Assembly (NCBI GenBank): GCA_037043455.1
Contig: JAWPHD010001230.1
Coordinates: 279,885 to 343,884 of the forward strand
Direction of reading: 5' to 3'
Source: Cyrtodaria siliqua
Lineage: Eukaryota > Mollusca > Bivalvia > Adapedonta > Hiatellidae
Length of the DNA: 64,000 nt
Position numbers and translations under genes: made by a program. Every line of letters begins with the position of its first letter. Positions within the stretch are counted from its first letter, which is position 1. Below are positions 13,023 through 25,609 of the stretch, piece after piece. The notes below the pieces were generated by a model. That model made no database searches, was not told the DNA's origin, and saw only the letters and a list, made by a program, of their open reading frames with translations.

Positions 13023-13810
13023 AACAAGAGGTCAATGACCTTGAAGCTCTACTGATAGATTTTGATAGCTAGATCAGCATTCCAGTGAAGTTTCATAAAA
13101 ATCTTCAAGTAGTTTCAAAGGAGTAGTCGCTACAAGTTGAAGTTTTTACTATATAACTCTAGGTAAACAAAGATGGCCACTGGCAGCCATGTTTAATGTT
13201 GAATCAAAATAATTTTCGACAAGGATCAACATCTTGTCATGCTCATCATTTCAGAAAAAGTCCCATATCAATATCACTTACAGTTTTCAAGAAGTAGTCG
13301 CTACAAACTTGTTTTTAAAAATCTATGTTTAGCCGTGGTGGACATCTTGAATTTCCGGCCGACCTAAAAAAAAACTGGGATCAATTAGACATCCAGAGCA
13401 ACATTCCTGTGAAGTTTCATAAAATTTGTCAAGCAGTTTCAGAGGAGTAGTCGATACAAGTTTTTACTATATAACTCTATGTAAACATAGATGGCCACTG
13501 GCAGCCATGTTTAACGTCGAATCAAAACGATTTTTGACAAGGACCAACGTAATGTCATGCTGATCATTTTAGAAAAAGTCCCATATCAATATCACTTATA
13601 GTTTTCAGAAGTAGTCACTACAAACTTGTATTTTAAAAATCTAATTTTAGCTTTGGCGGCCATCTTGGAATTCACATCAACATGAATTTTTGCTAGGATC
13701 AACTCGACTTCGTGGGCAACATTTCTGTAAAGTTTCATGAATATCCATCCAGTAGTTTCAGAGGAGTAGTCGATACAAATAAAAGTTTTCGGACAGACGG
13801 ATGGACGGAC
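13023..13810 (+). mobile_element. Family A element with its tail replaced by B core
   Basis: A head and about five half-units reach GGACAGACGGATGGACGG. At 13811 the sequence switches to the B1' unit phrase TAGAGTGTTCACAAGGC in place of the A tail. Confidence 0.8.
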
Positions 13811-14898
13811 TAGAGTGTTCACAAGGCTGAAAATTGCATTTTTCAATAATTCAAGGGCACATAACTCCGGTGTTCCTTGTCCGATATAGCTGGTTTTCGG
13901 ACTTGTTCGAGCTTTCATTGATATTAACAATCTGTGTAAGTTTGGTCAAGATCAAGTACTAAATGAAGGTGCTAGAGTGTTCACAAGGCAAACAAGAGGC
14001 CCAAGAGGGCCTGTGAACGCTCTACTGGCTGTTATACCATTGATGAATCGAGTCGTACTACATGGTGTCTAGAGTGTACACAAGGTTTTTAAAGTATTTG
14101 ACCTAGTGACCTAGTTTTTAACACCATGTGACCCATTTTTGAACTTGACCAAGATATAATTAAGACAAACATTTTGACAAAGTTTCATCAAGATTGGGTC
14201 AGAAATACGGCTTCTAGAGTGTACACAAGGTTTTCCAAGTATTTGACCTAGTGACCTAGTTTTTCACCCCATGTGACCCATTCTCAAACTTGACCAAGAT
14301 ATAATTAAGACAAACATTCTGACAAAGTTGCATCAAGCTCGGGTAAAAAATATGGCCTCTAGAGTGTACACAAGGTTTTTCCAATATTTGACCTAGTGAC
14401 CTAGTTTTTAACTTCATGTGACCCATTTCCGAACTTGATCAAGATATAATTAAGATAAACAATTTGACAAAGTTTCATCAAGATTGGGTAACAAATATGA
14501 CCTCTAGAGTGTACACAAGTTTTTTCAAGTATTTGACCTAGTGACCTAGTTTTTGACCCCACATGACCCATTTTTGAACATGACCAAGATTTCATTGAGA
14601 CAAACATTCTGACAAAGTTTCATGATGATTGCATCAGAAATGTGGCCTCTAGAGTGTACACAAGCAAAAGTTAACGGACGACGGACGACGGACGGACGGA
14701 CAACACACCATCCCATAAGCTAGGGCCAGTAGAGCTAAAAATGGCATATTTCAGAAAAAATAAGGACCACAACTCCTGTTACTGATTCAGTTTAGCTGGT
14801 TTTCGAACTTGTACAAGCCTTCATTGGTACTAACAATCTGTGCAAATTTGGTAAAGATCAAATAATAAATAAAGGTGTTAAAGAGTGTTCACAAGGCA
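13811..14898 (+). mobile_element. B1' core interrupted by a complete short family B2 element
   Basis: B1' core (13811-13990) resumes at 14743-14898. Between them, 13991-14742, sits a complete element: B head, units of about 150 bp with TTGACCTAGTGACCTAGTTTT and TCTAGAGTGTACACAAGG, a GACGGACGG tract, and a decayed tail GGGCCAGTAGAGCTAAAAA. The insertion point is just after TTCACAAGGCA, an A-rich part of the core. Confidence 0.78.
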
Positions 14899-17494
14899 AA
14901 CAAGAGGCCCAAGAGGGCCTGTGGATGCTCTACTGGCTCAAGATAAAGTTTATGTATAATGGCCCAGGGGCCTTAAGTCTTTCAAAAATCATTCAAACGG
15001 AACATGGTGGTGATATATGCAATTAGGCTTGGTACTGATCATCCCTGCAAAGTTTCGTTGAAATCCAACAAGAGGTTCAGGAGAACTAGTCTAGACAAAG
15101 TTAGTATCTTAAAACCTTTAAGGGCTCATAACTCTGCCAAAATTCATTCAACCAGAACATGGCAATGACAGGTGCAACTAGGCTTAGTACTGATCATCCT
15201 CGCCAAGATTCGCTAAAATCTGGCAAAGAGTTCAGAAGAGACTAATCTGGACAAAGTTTGTGTATTAAAACATTTAAAGGGTCATAACTCTGCCAAAAAT
15301 CATTCAACCGAAATATGGCGATGATATGCACAACTAGGCTTGATACTGATCATCCTTGTCAAGTTTCGTCTATATCCAGCCAGGGGATTCAGGAGAACAA
15401 GCCCGAAATAAATTGTGGTATCAAAATCCTTTAAAGGGCCATAACTCTGCCAAATATCTGTAAATCGGAATGCGACAATGACATGCACAACTAGGCTTGG
15501 TGCTGATCATCCCTGCAACGTTTCATTGAAATCTGGCGAGGGATTCAGGAGAAGTAGATCAGACAAAGTTTGTGTATTAACACCTTTAAAGGGCCATAAT
15601 TCTGCCAAAAAATCATTCAACCGGAATACGGCAATGATTTGCACAACCAGACATGGAATTGATCATCCCTAAAAAGCTTCGTTTAAATCCTGCCAGGGGT
15701 TCAGGAGAACTAGTCAGAACAAAGTTTGTGTATTAAAACATTTAAAGGGCCATAACTCCGCCAAAAATCATTCAACCGGAACATGGCGATGATTTTCACA
15801 ACTAGACATGGAATCGATCATCCCTAATAAGTTTCGTTTAATCCGGCCAGGGGTTAAAACCTTTAAAGGGCTATAACTCCACCAAAATCATTCAACTGGA
15901 ACACGGTGACTATTTACAACTAGGCTTGGTACTGATCATCCCCGCAAAGTTTCAATGAAATCGGGCAAAATGAAGGCCCTTTCATTTATAATGAGGCCAA
16001 GATATAGCATATTTCAGAAAATGACTCCGATGTAAATGGTCCAATCTGGTTTTCAAACTTGTCCAAGCTTTCATTGATATTAACAATCTGGTAAAGTTTC
16101 TTAAAGATAGGATGAAAGATGAAGGCCCTATCGTCTTAACGAGGCAAAACATAGGATGTTTAACTAAATCAAGGGCCATAACTCCACTGTTACTGGTCCG
16201 ATCTGGCTGGTTTTCGTATTTGTAAGAGCTGTCATTGATATTAACAATCGGGTAAAGTTTCATAAAGATCGGATGAAAGGTGAAGGCCCTATCGAATTAA
16301 CGAGGCAAAATATAGCATTTTTAACTACATCAAGGGCCGTAACTCCACTGTTACTGGTCCGAGCTTTCATTGATATTAACATTCTGGTAGAGTTTCAAAA
16401 AGATCACACGAAAAATGAAGGCCCTACCATCTTAACGAGGCAAAATCTTGCATTTTTAACTAAACCAAGGGCCATAACTCCGCTGTTACTGGTCCGATCT
16501 GACTGTTCTTCGAACATGTCCGAGCTTTCATTTATATAAACAATCTGGTAAAGTTTGGTAAAGATCAAATAATAAATAAAGGTGCTAGAGTGTTCACAAG
16601 GCTTAATATGGCATTTTTCAGCAAAACAAGGGCCATAACTCTAGTGAAATTATTCCGATCTTACCGGTTTTCGAACTTTTCCGAGCTTTCATTGATATAA
16701 ACACACTGGCAAAGTTTAGTAAAGATCCGATTAATATTCAAGGCCCTAGAGTGTTCACAAGGCAGAAAATAGCATTTTTCAGAAAAAACAAGGGCCATAA
16801 CTCCGGTGTTACTGTTCCGATTCAGCTGGTTTTCGAATTTGTTTGAGCTTTCATTGATATTAACAATCTGTGCAAGTTTGGTAAAGATCAAATAATAAAT
16901 GAAGGTGCTAGAGTGTTCACAAGGCAGAAATGGCATTTTTCAGAAAAAATCAAGGGATATAACTCTGGTATTACTGACCCAATTCAGCTGATTTTCAAAC
17001 TTGTCCATGCTATCATTGGTATTAACAATCTGTGCAAGTTTGGTAACAATCAAATAATAAATGAAGGTGCTAGAGTGTTCACAAGGCAGAAAATAGCAAT
17101 TTTCAGAAAAAACAAGGGCCATGACTCTGGTGTTTACTGACTCAATTTAGCGGGTTTTCAAACTTGTCCGAGCTTTCATTGATATTAACAATCTATGCAA
17201 GTTTGGTAAAGATAAATTAATAAATGAAGGTGCTAGAGTGTTCACAAGGCTTAATTTTTCAGCCTCACCAAGGGCTGTAACTCCGGTGAAAATAATCCGA
17301 TCTGGCTGGTTTTCGAACTTGTCCGAGCTTTTATTGATATAAAGACACTGGCAAAGTTTCGTAAAGATCCGATTAATAATGAAGGCCCTAGAGTGTTCAC
17401 AAGGCAAACCTTAACGGACGATGGACGGACAGACGGACGACAGACAACTCGTCATCCCATAAGCTCTGCTGGTCTTTGGCCAGTAGAACTAACA
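14899..17494 (+). mobile_element. Family B element with three core types in series
   Basis: After the B head, type B3 units (CTTTAAAGGGCCATAACTCTG ... AACTAGGCTTGGTACTGATC) run to about 15967. B1 units run to about 16600 and B1' units (GAGTGTTCACAAGGC) to 17400. The tail has GACGGACAGACGG and GCTGGTC-TTT-GGCCAGTAGAACTAA. The B3-then-B1 order recurs at 19158, 45441 and 47286. Confidence 0.82.
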
Positions 17495-18186
17495 AGGGCC
17501 ATACCTCTGGTGTTACTGATCCGATCTGGCTGGTTTTCGAGCTTGTCCAAGCTTTCATTAGTATTTACAATCTGTGCAAGTTTGGTAAAGATCAAATAAT
17601 AAATGAAGGTGCTAGTGTTCAAAAGGTAGAAATTGCGTTTTCAGAAAAAACAAGGGCCATAACTCCGGTGTTACAGACCCAATTTAGCTGGTTTTCGAAC
17701 TTGTCAAAAGTTTTATTAGTATTAACAATTTGTGCAAGTTTGGTAAAGATCAAATAATAAATGAATGTGCTAAAGTGTTCACAAGGCAGTAAATAGCATT
17801 TTTCAGAAAATACAAGGGCCATAACTCCTGTCTTAATGATCCGATTTAGCTGATTTTCGAACTTGGTCCAAGCTTTCATTGATATTAACAATATGTGCGA
17901 GTTTGGTAAATATCAAATAATAAATGAACGTGCTAGAGTGTTCACAATGTTTAATATGGCATTTTTCAGCAAAACAAGGGCCATAACTCCGGTGGAACTA
18001 ATCCGATCTAGCTGGTCTTCGAACTTGTCAGAGCTTTCATTGATATATAGACACTGGTAAAGTTTCGTAAAGATCCGATTAATAATGAAGGCCCTAGAGT
18101 GTCCACAAGGCAAAAGTTAACAGACGGACGAACGTCCGACGGACGGACGACGGACAACTCGTCATCCCATAAGCTCTACTGGCCGA
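17495..18186 (+). mobile_element. Headless B1' array with truncated B tail
   Basis: Four B1' units, then GACGGACGACGGAC, CATCCCATAAGCTCTACTGGCCG. The terminal hairpin is cut at its loop by the next element. Confidence 0.75.
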
Positions 18187-18776
18187 AAAAATATTGGGAT
18201 GGTGGGGAGGAGGGAGCCCATGCCCCAATATGGGTGAAGTATGAATAAGAAGCACAATGCTATAAGAAATTCCAAACAAAATTATAGATATATACAACAG
18301 CTTACACGCAAGCCTTGATTGCCTTTATTGCACATTTGATGGGCCATCACTATTTGGGTTGCATGGGAACCCATAATTTGCAGAAGACTAAATTACTTAC
18401 GCAACCCTTTACAACATACTATAAAGAAAACAATTCCCAAATTTAGTTGAGCTAGGACAAGAAATGTAAGAGATATAAACCTGTAAACACAGCTTACACG
18501 CAAATTTGATGTGAAATAGACGCATTTTTAAGGGCTATCAGAATTTGGGTTCCATGGGAGCACATGGGTTACAGGAACCAAAATTGCTTATGCAGCCATT
18601 AAGACAATGCTATAAGGAAGCCCATGGCATAATTTGGTTGTGTTAAGATAAGAAATGTAAGAGACATAGACTTGTAAACACAGCTAACACGTAAACCTTG
18701 ATGTAGGACGCCGATGCCAAGGCCGACGCCGGGGCGATTACATAAGCTCTCTTATTCTTCTAATAGTCGAGCTAAA
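18187..18776 (+). mobile_element. Family E element, 5' truncated
   Basis: A G-rich start (GGTGGGGAGGAGGGAGCCC) is followed by units with CAGCTTACACGCAA and TTGGGTTCCATGGGAGC. It closes with a GACGCCGATGCCAAGGCCG tract and tail AAGCTCTCTTATT ... AATAGTCGAGCTAAAAA. The tail's GTCGAGC is the complement of the E head's GCTCGAC. Confidence 0.72.
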
Positions 18777-19157
18777 AATGACATTTTTCAGCAAAACAAA
18801 GGCCATAACTCTGGGTTTTACTAATCCAATCTGGCTGGTTTTCGAACTTGTCTGAGCTTTCATTGATGATAACAATCTGCATAAGTATGGTAAAGATCAA
18901 ATAATAAATGAAGGTGTTTGAGTGTTCACAAGGCTTTATATGGCATTTTTCATCAAAACAAGGGCCATAATTCTGGTGTTACTAATCCGATACGCCTGGC
19001 TTTCGAACTTGTCCGAGCTTTCATTGATATAAAGACACTGGCAAAGTTTTGTAAAGATCCGTTTAATAATGAAGATCCTATTGTGGTAACAAGGCAAAAG
19101 TTAACGACAGACAACTCGGCATCCCATAAGCTCTGAGAGTCTTCGGCCAGTAGAGTT
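18777..19157 (+). mobile_element. Headless B1' fragment with B tail
   Basis: Just over two B1' units, a very short GACGACAGAC tract, and a damaged tail hairpin (GAGAGTCTTCGGCCAGTAGAGTT). Confidence 0.7.
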
Positions 19158-21127
19158 AACAAGAGGCCCAAGAGGGCCTGTGGATGCTCTACTGGCTAAA
19201 GATAAAGTTTATGCACAAGGGGCCATAACTCTTTCAAATATCGTTTAACCAGAACATGTTGATGATATAGGCAACTAGGCTTGGTACTGATTGTCCCTGA
19301 CAAGTTTCGTTGAAATCCAGCCAGAGGTTCAGGAGAACTAGTCTGTACAAAGTTAGTGTATTAAAACTTTTAAGGGGCCAAAACTCTGCCAAAATTCATT
19401 CAACCAGAACACAGCTTGGTACTGATCATCCCCATCAAGATTCGTTGAAATCCAGCAAGGAGTTCAGAACAGATTAATCTGGACATTTCTCTATTAAAAC
19501 CTTTAAAGGGCCATAACTCTATCATTCAACCCGAATATGGCGATGATATGCACAACTAGGCTTGATAGTGATCATCTTTGTCAAGTTTCGTTAAAATCCA
19601 GCCAGGGGTTCAGGAAAAGTAGCCCCGAAAATGTTTGTGTATCAAAAACCTTTAAAGGGCCATAACTCCACCAAAAATCTGTTAACCGGAATGCGACGAT
19701 GATATGCACAACTAAGCTTGGTGCTGATCATCCCTGTAAAGTTTCGTTGAAATGTGGGGAGACGTTCAGGAGAATAGTCCCGACAAAGTTTGTATTAAAA
19801 CCTTTAAAGGGCCATAACTCTGCCAAAAATCATTCAACCGGAACACGGCAAAGATTTGCACAATTAGACTTGGAACTGATCATCCCTAAAAAAAAATTGT
19901 TTAAATCCGGCCAGGGGTTCAGGAAAACTAGTCAGGACAAAGTTTGTGTATTAAAACCTTTAAAGTGACATAACTCCGCCAAAATCATTCAACTGGAACA
20001 CAGTGACGATATGTACAACTAGGCTTGGTACTGATCATCCCTGAAAAATTTCAATGAAATTTGGCCAAATGAAGGCCCTTCTTAATGAGGCCAAAATATA
20101 GCATATTTCAGAAAATAAAATCAAGGGCCATAACTCCGGTGTAAATGGTCCAATCTGGCTGGTTTTAAAACTTGTCGGAGCTTTCATTGATAGTAACAAT
20201 CTGGTAAAGTTTGGTACAGATCGGATGAAAAATGAAGACCCTATCGTATTAACAAGGCAAAATATAGCCTTTTTTAACTAAATCAAGGGCCATAACTCCA
20301 TTATTACTAGTCCGATCTGACTGGTTTTCGAACCTATCCGAGCTTTCATTGATATTAACAAGATGGTAAAGTTTGGTAAAGATCGGATGAAAAATGAAGC
20401 CCCTATCGCCTTGACGAGGCAAAATATAGCATTTTGAACTAAATCAAGGGCCATAACTCCGCTGTTACTATTCCAATATGAATGGTTTTCAAATTTGTCC
20501 GAGCTTTCATTGATATTAACAATCTGATCAAATTTGGTAAAGATCGGATGAACAATGAAGCCCCTATCGTCTTGAGGCAAAATATAGCATTTTTACTTAA
20601 ATCAAGGGCCATAACTCCGCTGTTACTGGTCCGATATGGATGGTTTTCGAACTTGTTTGAGCTTTCAACGACATTAACAATGTGGTAAAGTTTGGTAAAG
20701 ATAGGATGAAGAATGAAGGCCCTATTGTCTTAACGAGGCCAAATATAGCATTTTGAACTAAATCAAGGGCCATAACTCCGCCGATACTGGTCCGATCTGG
20801 CTGGTTTTCGAACTTGTCCGAGCTTTCATTGATAGTAACAATCTGGTAAAGTTTGGTAAAGATCGAGTGAAAGATGAAGGCCCTTTCGTCTTAACGAGGC
20901 AAAATTTAGCATTTTTAACTAAATCAAGGGCCATAACTCCGCCGATACTGGTCCAATCTGGCTGGTTTTCGAACTTGTCCGAGCTTTCATTGATATTAAC
21001 AATCTGATCAAGTTTGGTAAAGATCGGATGAAAAATGGTCACAAGACAAAAGTTAACAACGGACGACGGACGACGGACAACTCGCCATCCCATAAGCTCT
21101 GCTGGCCCTTGGCCAGTAGAGCTAAAA
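19158..21127 (+). mobile_element. Family B element, B3 then B1 core
   Basis: A complete head, B3 units to about 20065 and six or so B1 units to about 21040. Then GACGGACGACGG, GCCATCCCATAAG and the GCTGGCC ... GGCCAGTAGAGCTAAAAA hairpin. Confidence 0.87.
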
Positions 21128-21240
21128 ACAGAGGAGCTACAGTGCCCTCAAGGCAAAATTATGCATTTCTGCCAATACAAGGGAAGAACATGTCCGAGAT
21201 CTTATGGATATGCAAAATTATGCATTTTCTGCTAATTCAA
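21128..21240. repeat. Short diverged repeat fragment
   Basis: Two similar blocks contain GCAAAATTATGCATTT and are separated by about 60 bp; nothing coding is seen. Confidence 0.4.
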
Positions 21241-21480
21241 GTGAAGTGAAGTGAAGTGAAGTGGTTTTTAAGGTGCACCAACACATCAAAGGTCATATGG
21301 CGCCCAACAGGAATGAAAATGCCAGGCTCATCCTCCATTTACATCAAGATAAAATATGGAGAACCTTCTTACCAGCAGAACTGCAGAGTTGCTGCAAATT
21401 CTATAGTAAACACACCATTTATGATGGAGCCACGTTTCCACATTTGCATATGCGGTGTCATGATAAAGACCTTGAATGAG
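21241..21480 (-). mobile_element. SINE-like repeat, reverse orientation
   Basis: It starts with a (GAAGT)n microsatellite. Text such as GGTGCACCAACACATCAAAG, CATATGGCGCC and GAACTGCAGAGTTGCTGCAA is found in reverse complement at 33530-33795. The shared end (GTTGGTGCGCC ... CCCAATTCAATT) resembles the 3' tail of the tRNA-derived SINE at 21617. Confidence 0.6.
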
Positions 21481-21487
21481 CATGATA

Positions 21488-22330
21488 AACAAGAACTGTC
21501 GGAGAACAGCGCAGCTCGACTATTCGAAAGTCGGGCCTATATAAAATTATTGTTAGAACCTCATACAAATTATAGTAAAATTTGGGGCAGAGTGTGAAAT
21601 ATTGTTTTTATTTTTAGGGGCGTCCGTGGCCGAGTGGTTAACGTCTCGGACTTGAAATCACTTGCCCCTCACCGCTGTAGGTTCGATCTCTCAGGGGCCT
21701 AGGAATCTTTATGTGAGGAAGCTATCCAGCTGGCTTGCGGAACGTCTGTGGTTTTACCCAGGTGCCCGCCCGTGCACGAAAATTGCCCGGAGGGGCACCT
21801 GGGGCCTTCCTCCACCAATGGAAGCTGGAAAGTCGCCATATGACTTTAGCTGTTGGTGCGACTATAAAATCCAATTCAATTTATTTTTATTTTTATCAGT
21901 TTTAATTCAAAATTGCTGTCATTTGAAAGAAATTTGTGGTCGAAAGGCAACTCGGGGAGGGAGGGGATATCTGGTAATTTTTATTGTGGCCTCATTTCAG
22001 ATTATTTTTTTTTATTGTCGCCTCATTTCAGATTTTTTAATGATATTTCATCTGTGTATCTGAATTTAATCTAAATTGTTTTATATGTAAATGATTGCGT
22101 TCAAATTAAAATGTTAATATCCAAATAAAGGAAGATAAAATGAAAACAATTACTCTCCCCCTGTCATCCATGTGAGGGGAGCCCATAAACTAATGGGGGG
22201 GGGACATCATTGATATAGGTTAGATTTGGGTGGTGGTGATGATAGGGTGGAGGGATGCTAAGGGGATGGGGTGTGTGGGGGTAACATAGCTATATGTGTA
22301 AAAATTGACCAATACAACTCAGAAAAAATA
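21488..22330 (+). mobile_element. Family E element split by a SINE
   Basis: Head AACAAG, then ACTGTCGGAGAACAGCGCAGCT, then sub-TIR GCTCGACTATTCG. The body resumes after the SINE at 21896 with TCAGTTTTAATTCAAAATTGC and GGCAACTCGGGGAGGGAGGG, and matches 40310-40600. The 3' part is G-rich (22190-22280). No E tail hairpin is seen. Confidence 0.72.
21617..21883 (+). mobile_element. tRNA-derived SINE (tRNA-Ser-like head), 12-bp target duplication
   Basis: The 5' end resembles tRNA-Ser(TGA), with an A box (TGGCCGAGTGG) and a B box (GGTTCGATCTC) of an RNA polymerase III promoter. The middle has GGTGCCCGCCCGTGCACGAA and TTCCTCCACCAATGG; the 3' end has GTTGGTGCGAC and CCAATTCAATT. TTTTTATTTTTA flanks it exactly at 21605-21616 and 21884-21895. 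The plan fits molluscan V-SINE-type elements such as RUDI (family knowledge; exact family not confirmed). Confidence 0.88.
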
Positions 22331-22420
22331 AAAAAATAAAAAAAAATAAAAAAATAAAAAAAATAAAAATCTAAAAAAATAAAAATAAAAAAATAAAATA
22401 AAAAAAAATCTTTTTTTTTT
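22320..22420. repeat. A-rich low-complexity tract
   Basis: Repeated AAAAATAAA words follow the end of the E-derived sequence. Confidence 0.85.
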
Positions 22421-22663
22421 CAATCCAACAAGGCATTTAGGAGGAGTATCGCCGTCAAGAAATTAAAAAAAAAATGTCAAGGGGCCGTAACTCACAATGC
22501 TTCCTGCTAACACGGCGTTAACACCAAAAAAAAAATAAACAAGAAATGTCACAGTAAGTGACAGACCTGTAAGTGTGACCTTGACCTTGGAGCAATATGA
22601 AACTAACAGATATATTTTAAAAAAAACATAAAAAAACAAAAAAACAATAAAATATAAAAAAAA
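22421..22663 (+). repeat. Family J fragment followed by a short family D head fragment
   Basis: 22421-22537 carries TTTAGGAGGAGTATCGCC and GGCCGTAACTC. At 22538 a D head (AACAAGAAATGTCACAGTAAGTGACA) opens but stops after about 60 bp of core (GTGTGACCTTGACCTTGGAGC) in A-rich sequence. Confidence 0.6.
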
Positions 22664-23608
22664 ACACAAGAGGTCAATGACCTTGAAGCTCTACTGATTG
22701 ATTTTGATTTCAGGAAGTAGTCGCTACAAACTTGTATTTTGAAAATCTATTTTTAGCCGTGGCTGCCATCTTGAATTTCTGGCCGACCTGAAATTTTGCT
22801 ACGATCAATTAGACATCAAGAGCAACATTCCTGTGAAGTTTCATGAAAATCCGTCAAGTAGTTTCAGAGGAGTAGTCGCTACAAGTTTTCATTATATAAC
22901 TCTATTTAAACAATGATGGCCACTGGCAGCCATGTTTAACGTCGAATCAAAATAATGTTCGACTCAGATCAACCTCATGTCATGCTGATCATTTTAGAAA
23001 AAGTCCCATATCAATATCACTTATAGTTTTCAAGAAGTACAAACTTATTTTTTAAAAATCTATTTTTAGCTGTGACGGCCATCTTGAATTTCTGGCAGAT
23101 CTGAAATTTTGCTAGGATCAATTAGACATCAAGAGCAACATTCCTATAAAGTTTCATGAAAATCCGCCAAGAAGTTTCAGAGGAGTAGTCGCTACAAGTT
23201 TTTACTATATAACTCTATGTAAATAAAGATGGCCGCTGCAGCCATGTTTAACGTCGAATCAAAACGATTTTTGATAAGGACCAACATCATGTCATGCTGA
23301 TCATTTTAGAAAAAGTCCCATATCAATATCACTTATAGTTTTCAAGAAGTAGTCGCTACAAACTTGTATTTTAAAACTCTATTTTTAGCTTTGGTGGCCA
23401 TCTTGGATTTCACATCAACATGAATTTTTGCTAGGATCAACTAGACTTTATGGGCAACATTTCTGTAAAGTTTCATGAATATCCATCCAGTAGTTTCAGA
23501 GGAGTAGTCGCTACAAATAAAAGTTTACGGACAGACAGACAGACAGACGGATGACGGACGCCGCACCACGGCATAAGCTCTGCTGATCTCTGATCAGTAG
23601 AGCTAAAA
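22664..23608 (+). mobile_element. Family A element, complete
   Basis: A slightly changed head (CACAAGAGGTCAATGACC) with sub-TIR, six half-units, a GACAGACAGACAGACGG tract and tail GCTGATC-TCT-GATCAGTAGAGCTAAAAA. Confidence 0.88.
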
Positions 23609-23635
23609 ATTAAAAAAAAAAAAAATTAAAAAATT

Positions 23636-23961
23636 TCATTTTTATTTCTCGACACGTTCCCTTGTTGTGGTGAGCAATTGTGCGAAATTATTTGAAAATC
23701 CATCCAATATTGTCAGAGTTATGAAGCGGACACGAGTGTATAGACGAACGGATTTTGACCTTTGATCTCTAAGTGTGACCTTGACCTTGGAGCCACGGAC
23801 CTGGATTTTGTGCGCGACACGTTGCCTTGTTGTGGTGAGCAATTCTGCGAAGTTATTTGAAAATCCATCCATTATTGTCAGAGTTATGAAGCGGACACGA
23901 GTATATAGACGAACGGACAGACAGTGTGATTACTATATGCCACCCTTCGGGGGCATTATAA
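23636..23961 (+). mobile_element. Family D element, head missing
   Basis: Units with GACACGTTGCCTTGTTGTGG and AAGTGTGACCTTGACCTTGG. A GACGAACGGACAGAC tract leads to the hairpin ATGCCACCC-TTC-GGGGGCAT and TATAAAA, abutting the next D head. Confidence 0.78.
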
Positions 23962-24526
23962 AACAAGAAATATCACTGTGAGTGATTAATGCCCCCGAAG
24001 TGTCCTTTGACCTCTAAGTATGACCTTGACCTTGGAGCCATGGACCTGGATTTTGTGCACGACATGTCGTTTGGTTGTGGTGAGCATTTGTGCCAAGTTA
24101 TTTGAAAATCCGTCCATGCCTGCAAAAGTTATTGACCGGACACAATTTGACTTTTGACCTCCAAGTGTGACCTTGACCTTGAAGACCTGGGTTTTGCGCG
24201 TTACACATCGTCTTGTTATGGTGATCACTTGTGCCAAGTTATTTAAAAATCCCTGCAGGGGTTGTGACGTTACGGTCCGGACACGAAATTGCGTACCTGT
24301 TTTTGACCTATGAACTTCAAGTGTGACCTTGACCTTTGAGGTACGAACCTGGGTTTTGCGCGCGACACATCGTCTTATTATGATGATCACTTGTGCCAAG
24401 TTAATCAAAAATCCATGAAGGGGTTTTGAAGGTACAGACCGGACACGATCTGTGGAATGACAGAATCCGGACAGACGGACGGTGCGATTACTATATGCCC
24501 CCAAAAAAAATTCGGGGCATAAAAAG
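23962..24526 (+). mobile_element. Family D element, complete but with a damaged tail
   Basis: Head AACAAG, hairpin near ATCACTGTGAGTGAT and sub-TIR AATGCCCCCGAAG. There are three units of about 150 bp with GTGACCTTGACCTTG and AAGTTATTTGAAAATCCGTCC, then a GGACAGACGGACGG tract. The terminal hairpin ATGCCCCC ... GGGGCAT has its loop expanded by an A run. Confidence 0.8.
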
Positions 24527-25207
24527 TGTGGGGGTGGGGGGTAGGGGGGGGGCAGGGAGGGAGCCCATGCCCCAATATGAGTGAAGTATGAATAAGATGC
24601 ATAATGCTATCAGAAATTATACATATATACAAAAGCTTACACGCAAACCTAGATCTGCCCTATGGGCCATCACAATTTGGGTTCCATGGAAGCCCAGAAT
24701 GTGCAGAAGACAAAATTACTTACGCAACCCTTTACTATAATGAAACCAATTCCTAAATTTAGTTGAGCTAGGACAAGAAATGTAAGAGATTTAGACCTGT
24801 AAACACAACTTACACGCAAAATAGACACATTTTAAGGGCTATCAGTTAAAATAAAACGTGAGTTACAGAACCTGGCTGTATGATGTTGTCTAATGATGCT
24901 GAATACATGTGTGAAGTTTCAATTCATTAGGTAGTTTCGGAGATACAAACTTACAACTTTTAACCAAGCTTACATACAAACTTTAACCAAATTTTTGAAG
25001 TATAAAAGGGGCCATAATTTTGTTAAAATAAAATATGAGTTACAGAACCTGGCTGTATGATGTTGTCTACATGTGTGAAGTTTCAATCCATTATGTAAAG
25101 TCGTTTCAGAGACAAGCTTACATGCAAACTTTAACCCGGACGCAGATGCAGCCGACGATCAAGTGAAGACAATAGCTCTTTCCCTTTTAACGGTCGAGCT
25201 AAAAAAT
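24527..25207 (+). mobile_element. Family E element, 5' truncated
   Basis: A G-rich beginning almost identical to 18187, then units with GAGTTACAGAACCTGGCTG and GTGAAGTTTCAATTCATTAG. The tail is AATAGCTCTTTC ... AACGGTCGAGCTAAAAA. Confidence 0.7.
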
Positions 25208-25465
25208 GTCAAAATCTGTTCAGTGTTTCTTGAGAAGATTGCTTAAGGTTTAGACCTTTTATTGTTATTGTGGCCATCTTGGCTGTAGCACTGACTTAAT
25301 TGTAACACATTTGAAAACCACTGACCTAAGGATCATACTACTGTGAAATTTGGACCAAGAGGTTTCTGAGAAGTCAATTAAAGCAAAAGTTTACGAGGAC
25401 GACTTTGATGAATGAAGAGTGTTCCCAAAAGCTCACCTCTGGACCTACGGCTCATGTGAGCTTAA
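25208..25465 (+). mobile_element. Decayed family C 3' end
   Basis: TTGTGGCCATCTTGGCTGTAG, AAGGATCATAC, a worn GACGAC tract and GCTCACCTCTGGACC ... GGCTCATGTGAGCTTAAA match the C tail with many substitutions, so this copy is older than the other C copies. No coding sequence is seen from here to the exon end at 25665. Confidence 0.65.
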
Positions 25466-25609
25466 ATGTTCAGTGACCTTGGCCTTTAACCTACTAATCC
25501 CGAAATCAATAGGGTCATCCTGTTTCAACAAGGACAATCAAGTCAGTGGGTGCAATCCTTCAGAAGTTAATGAGTGGCAACGCCGACGATGGACATAGTG
25601 ATCCTATGC

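Noticed and set aside
21662..22063. 133-codon plus-strand ORF
   Set aside because: It runs through the SINE and into E body; no domain and no codon structure of its own.
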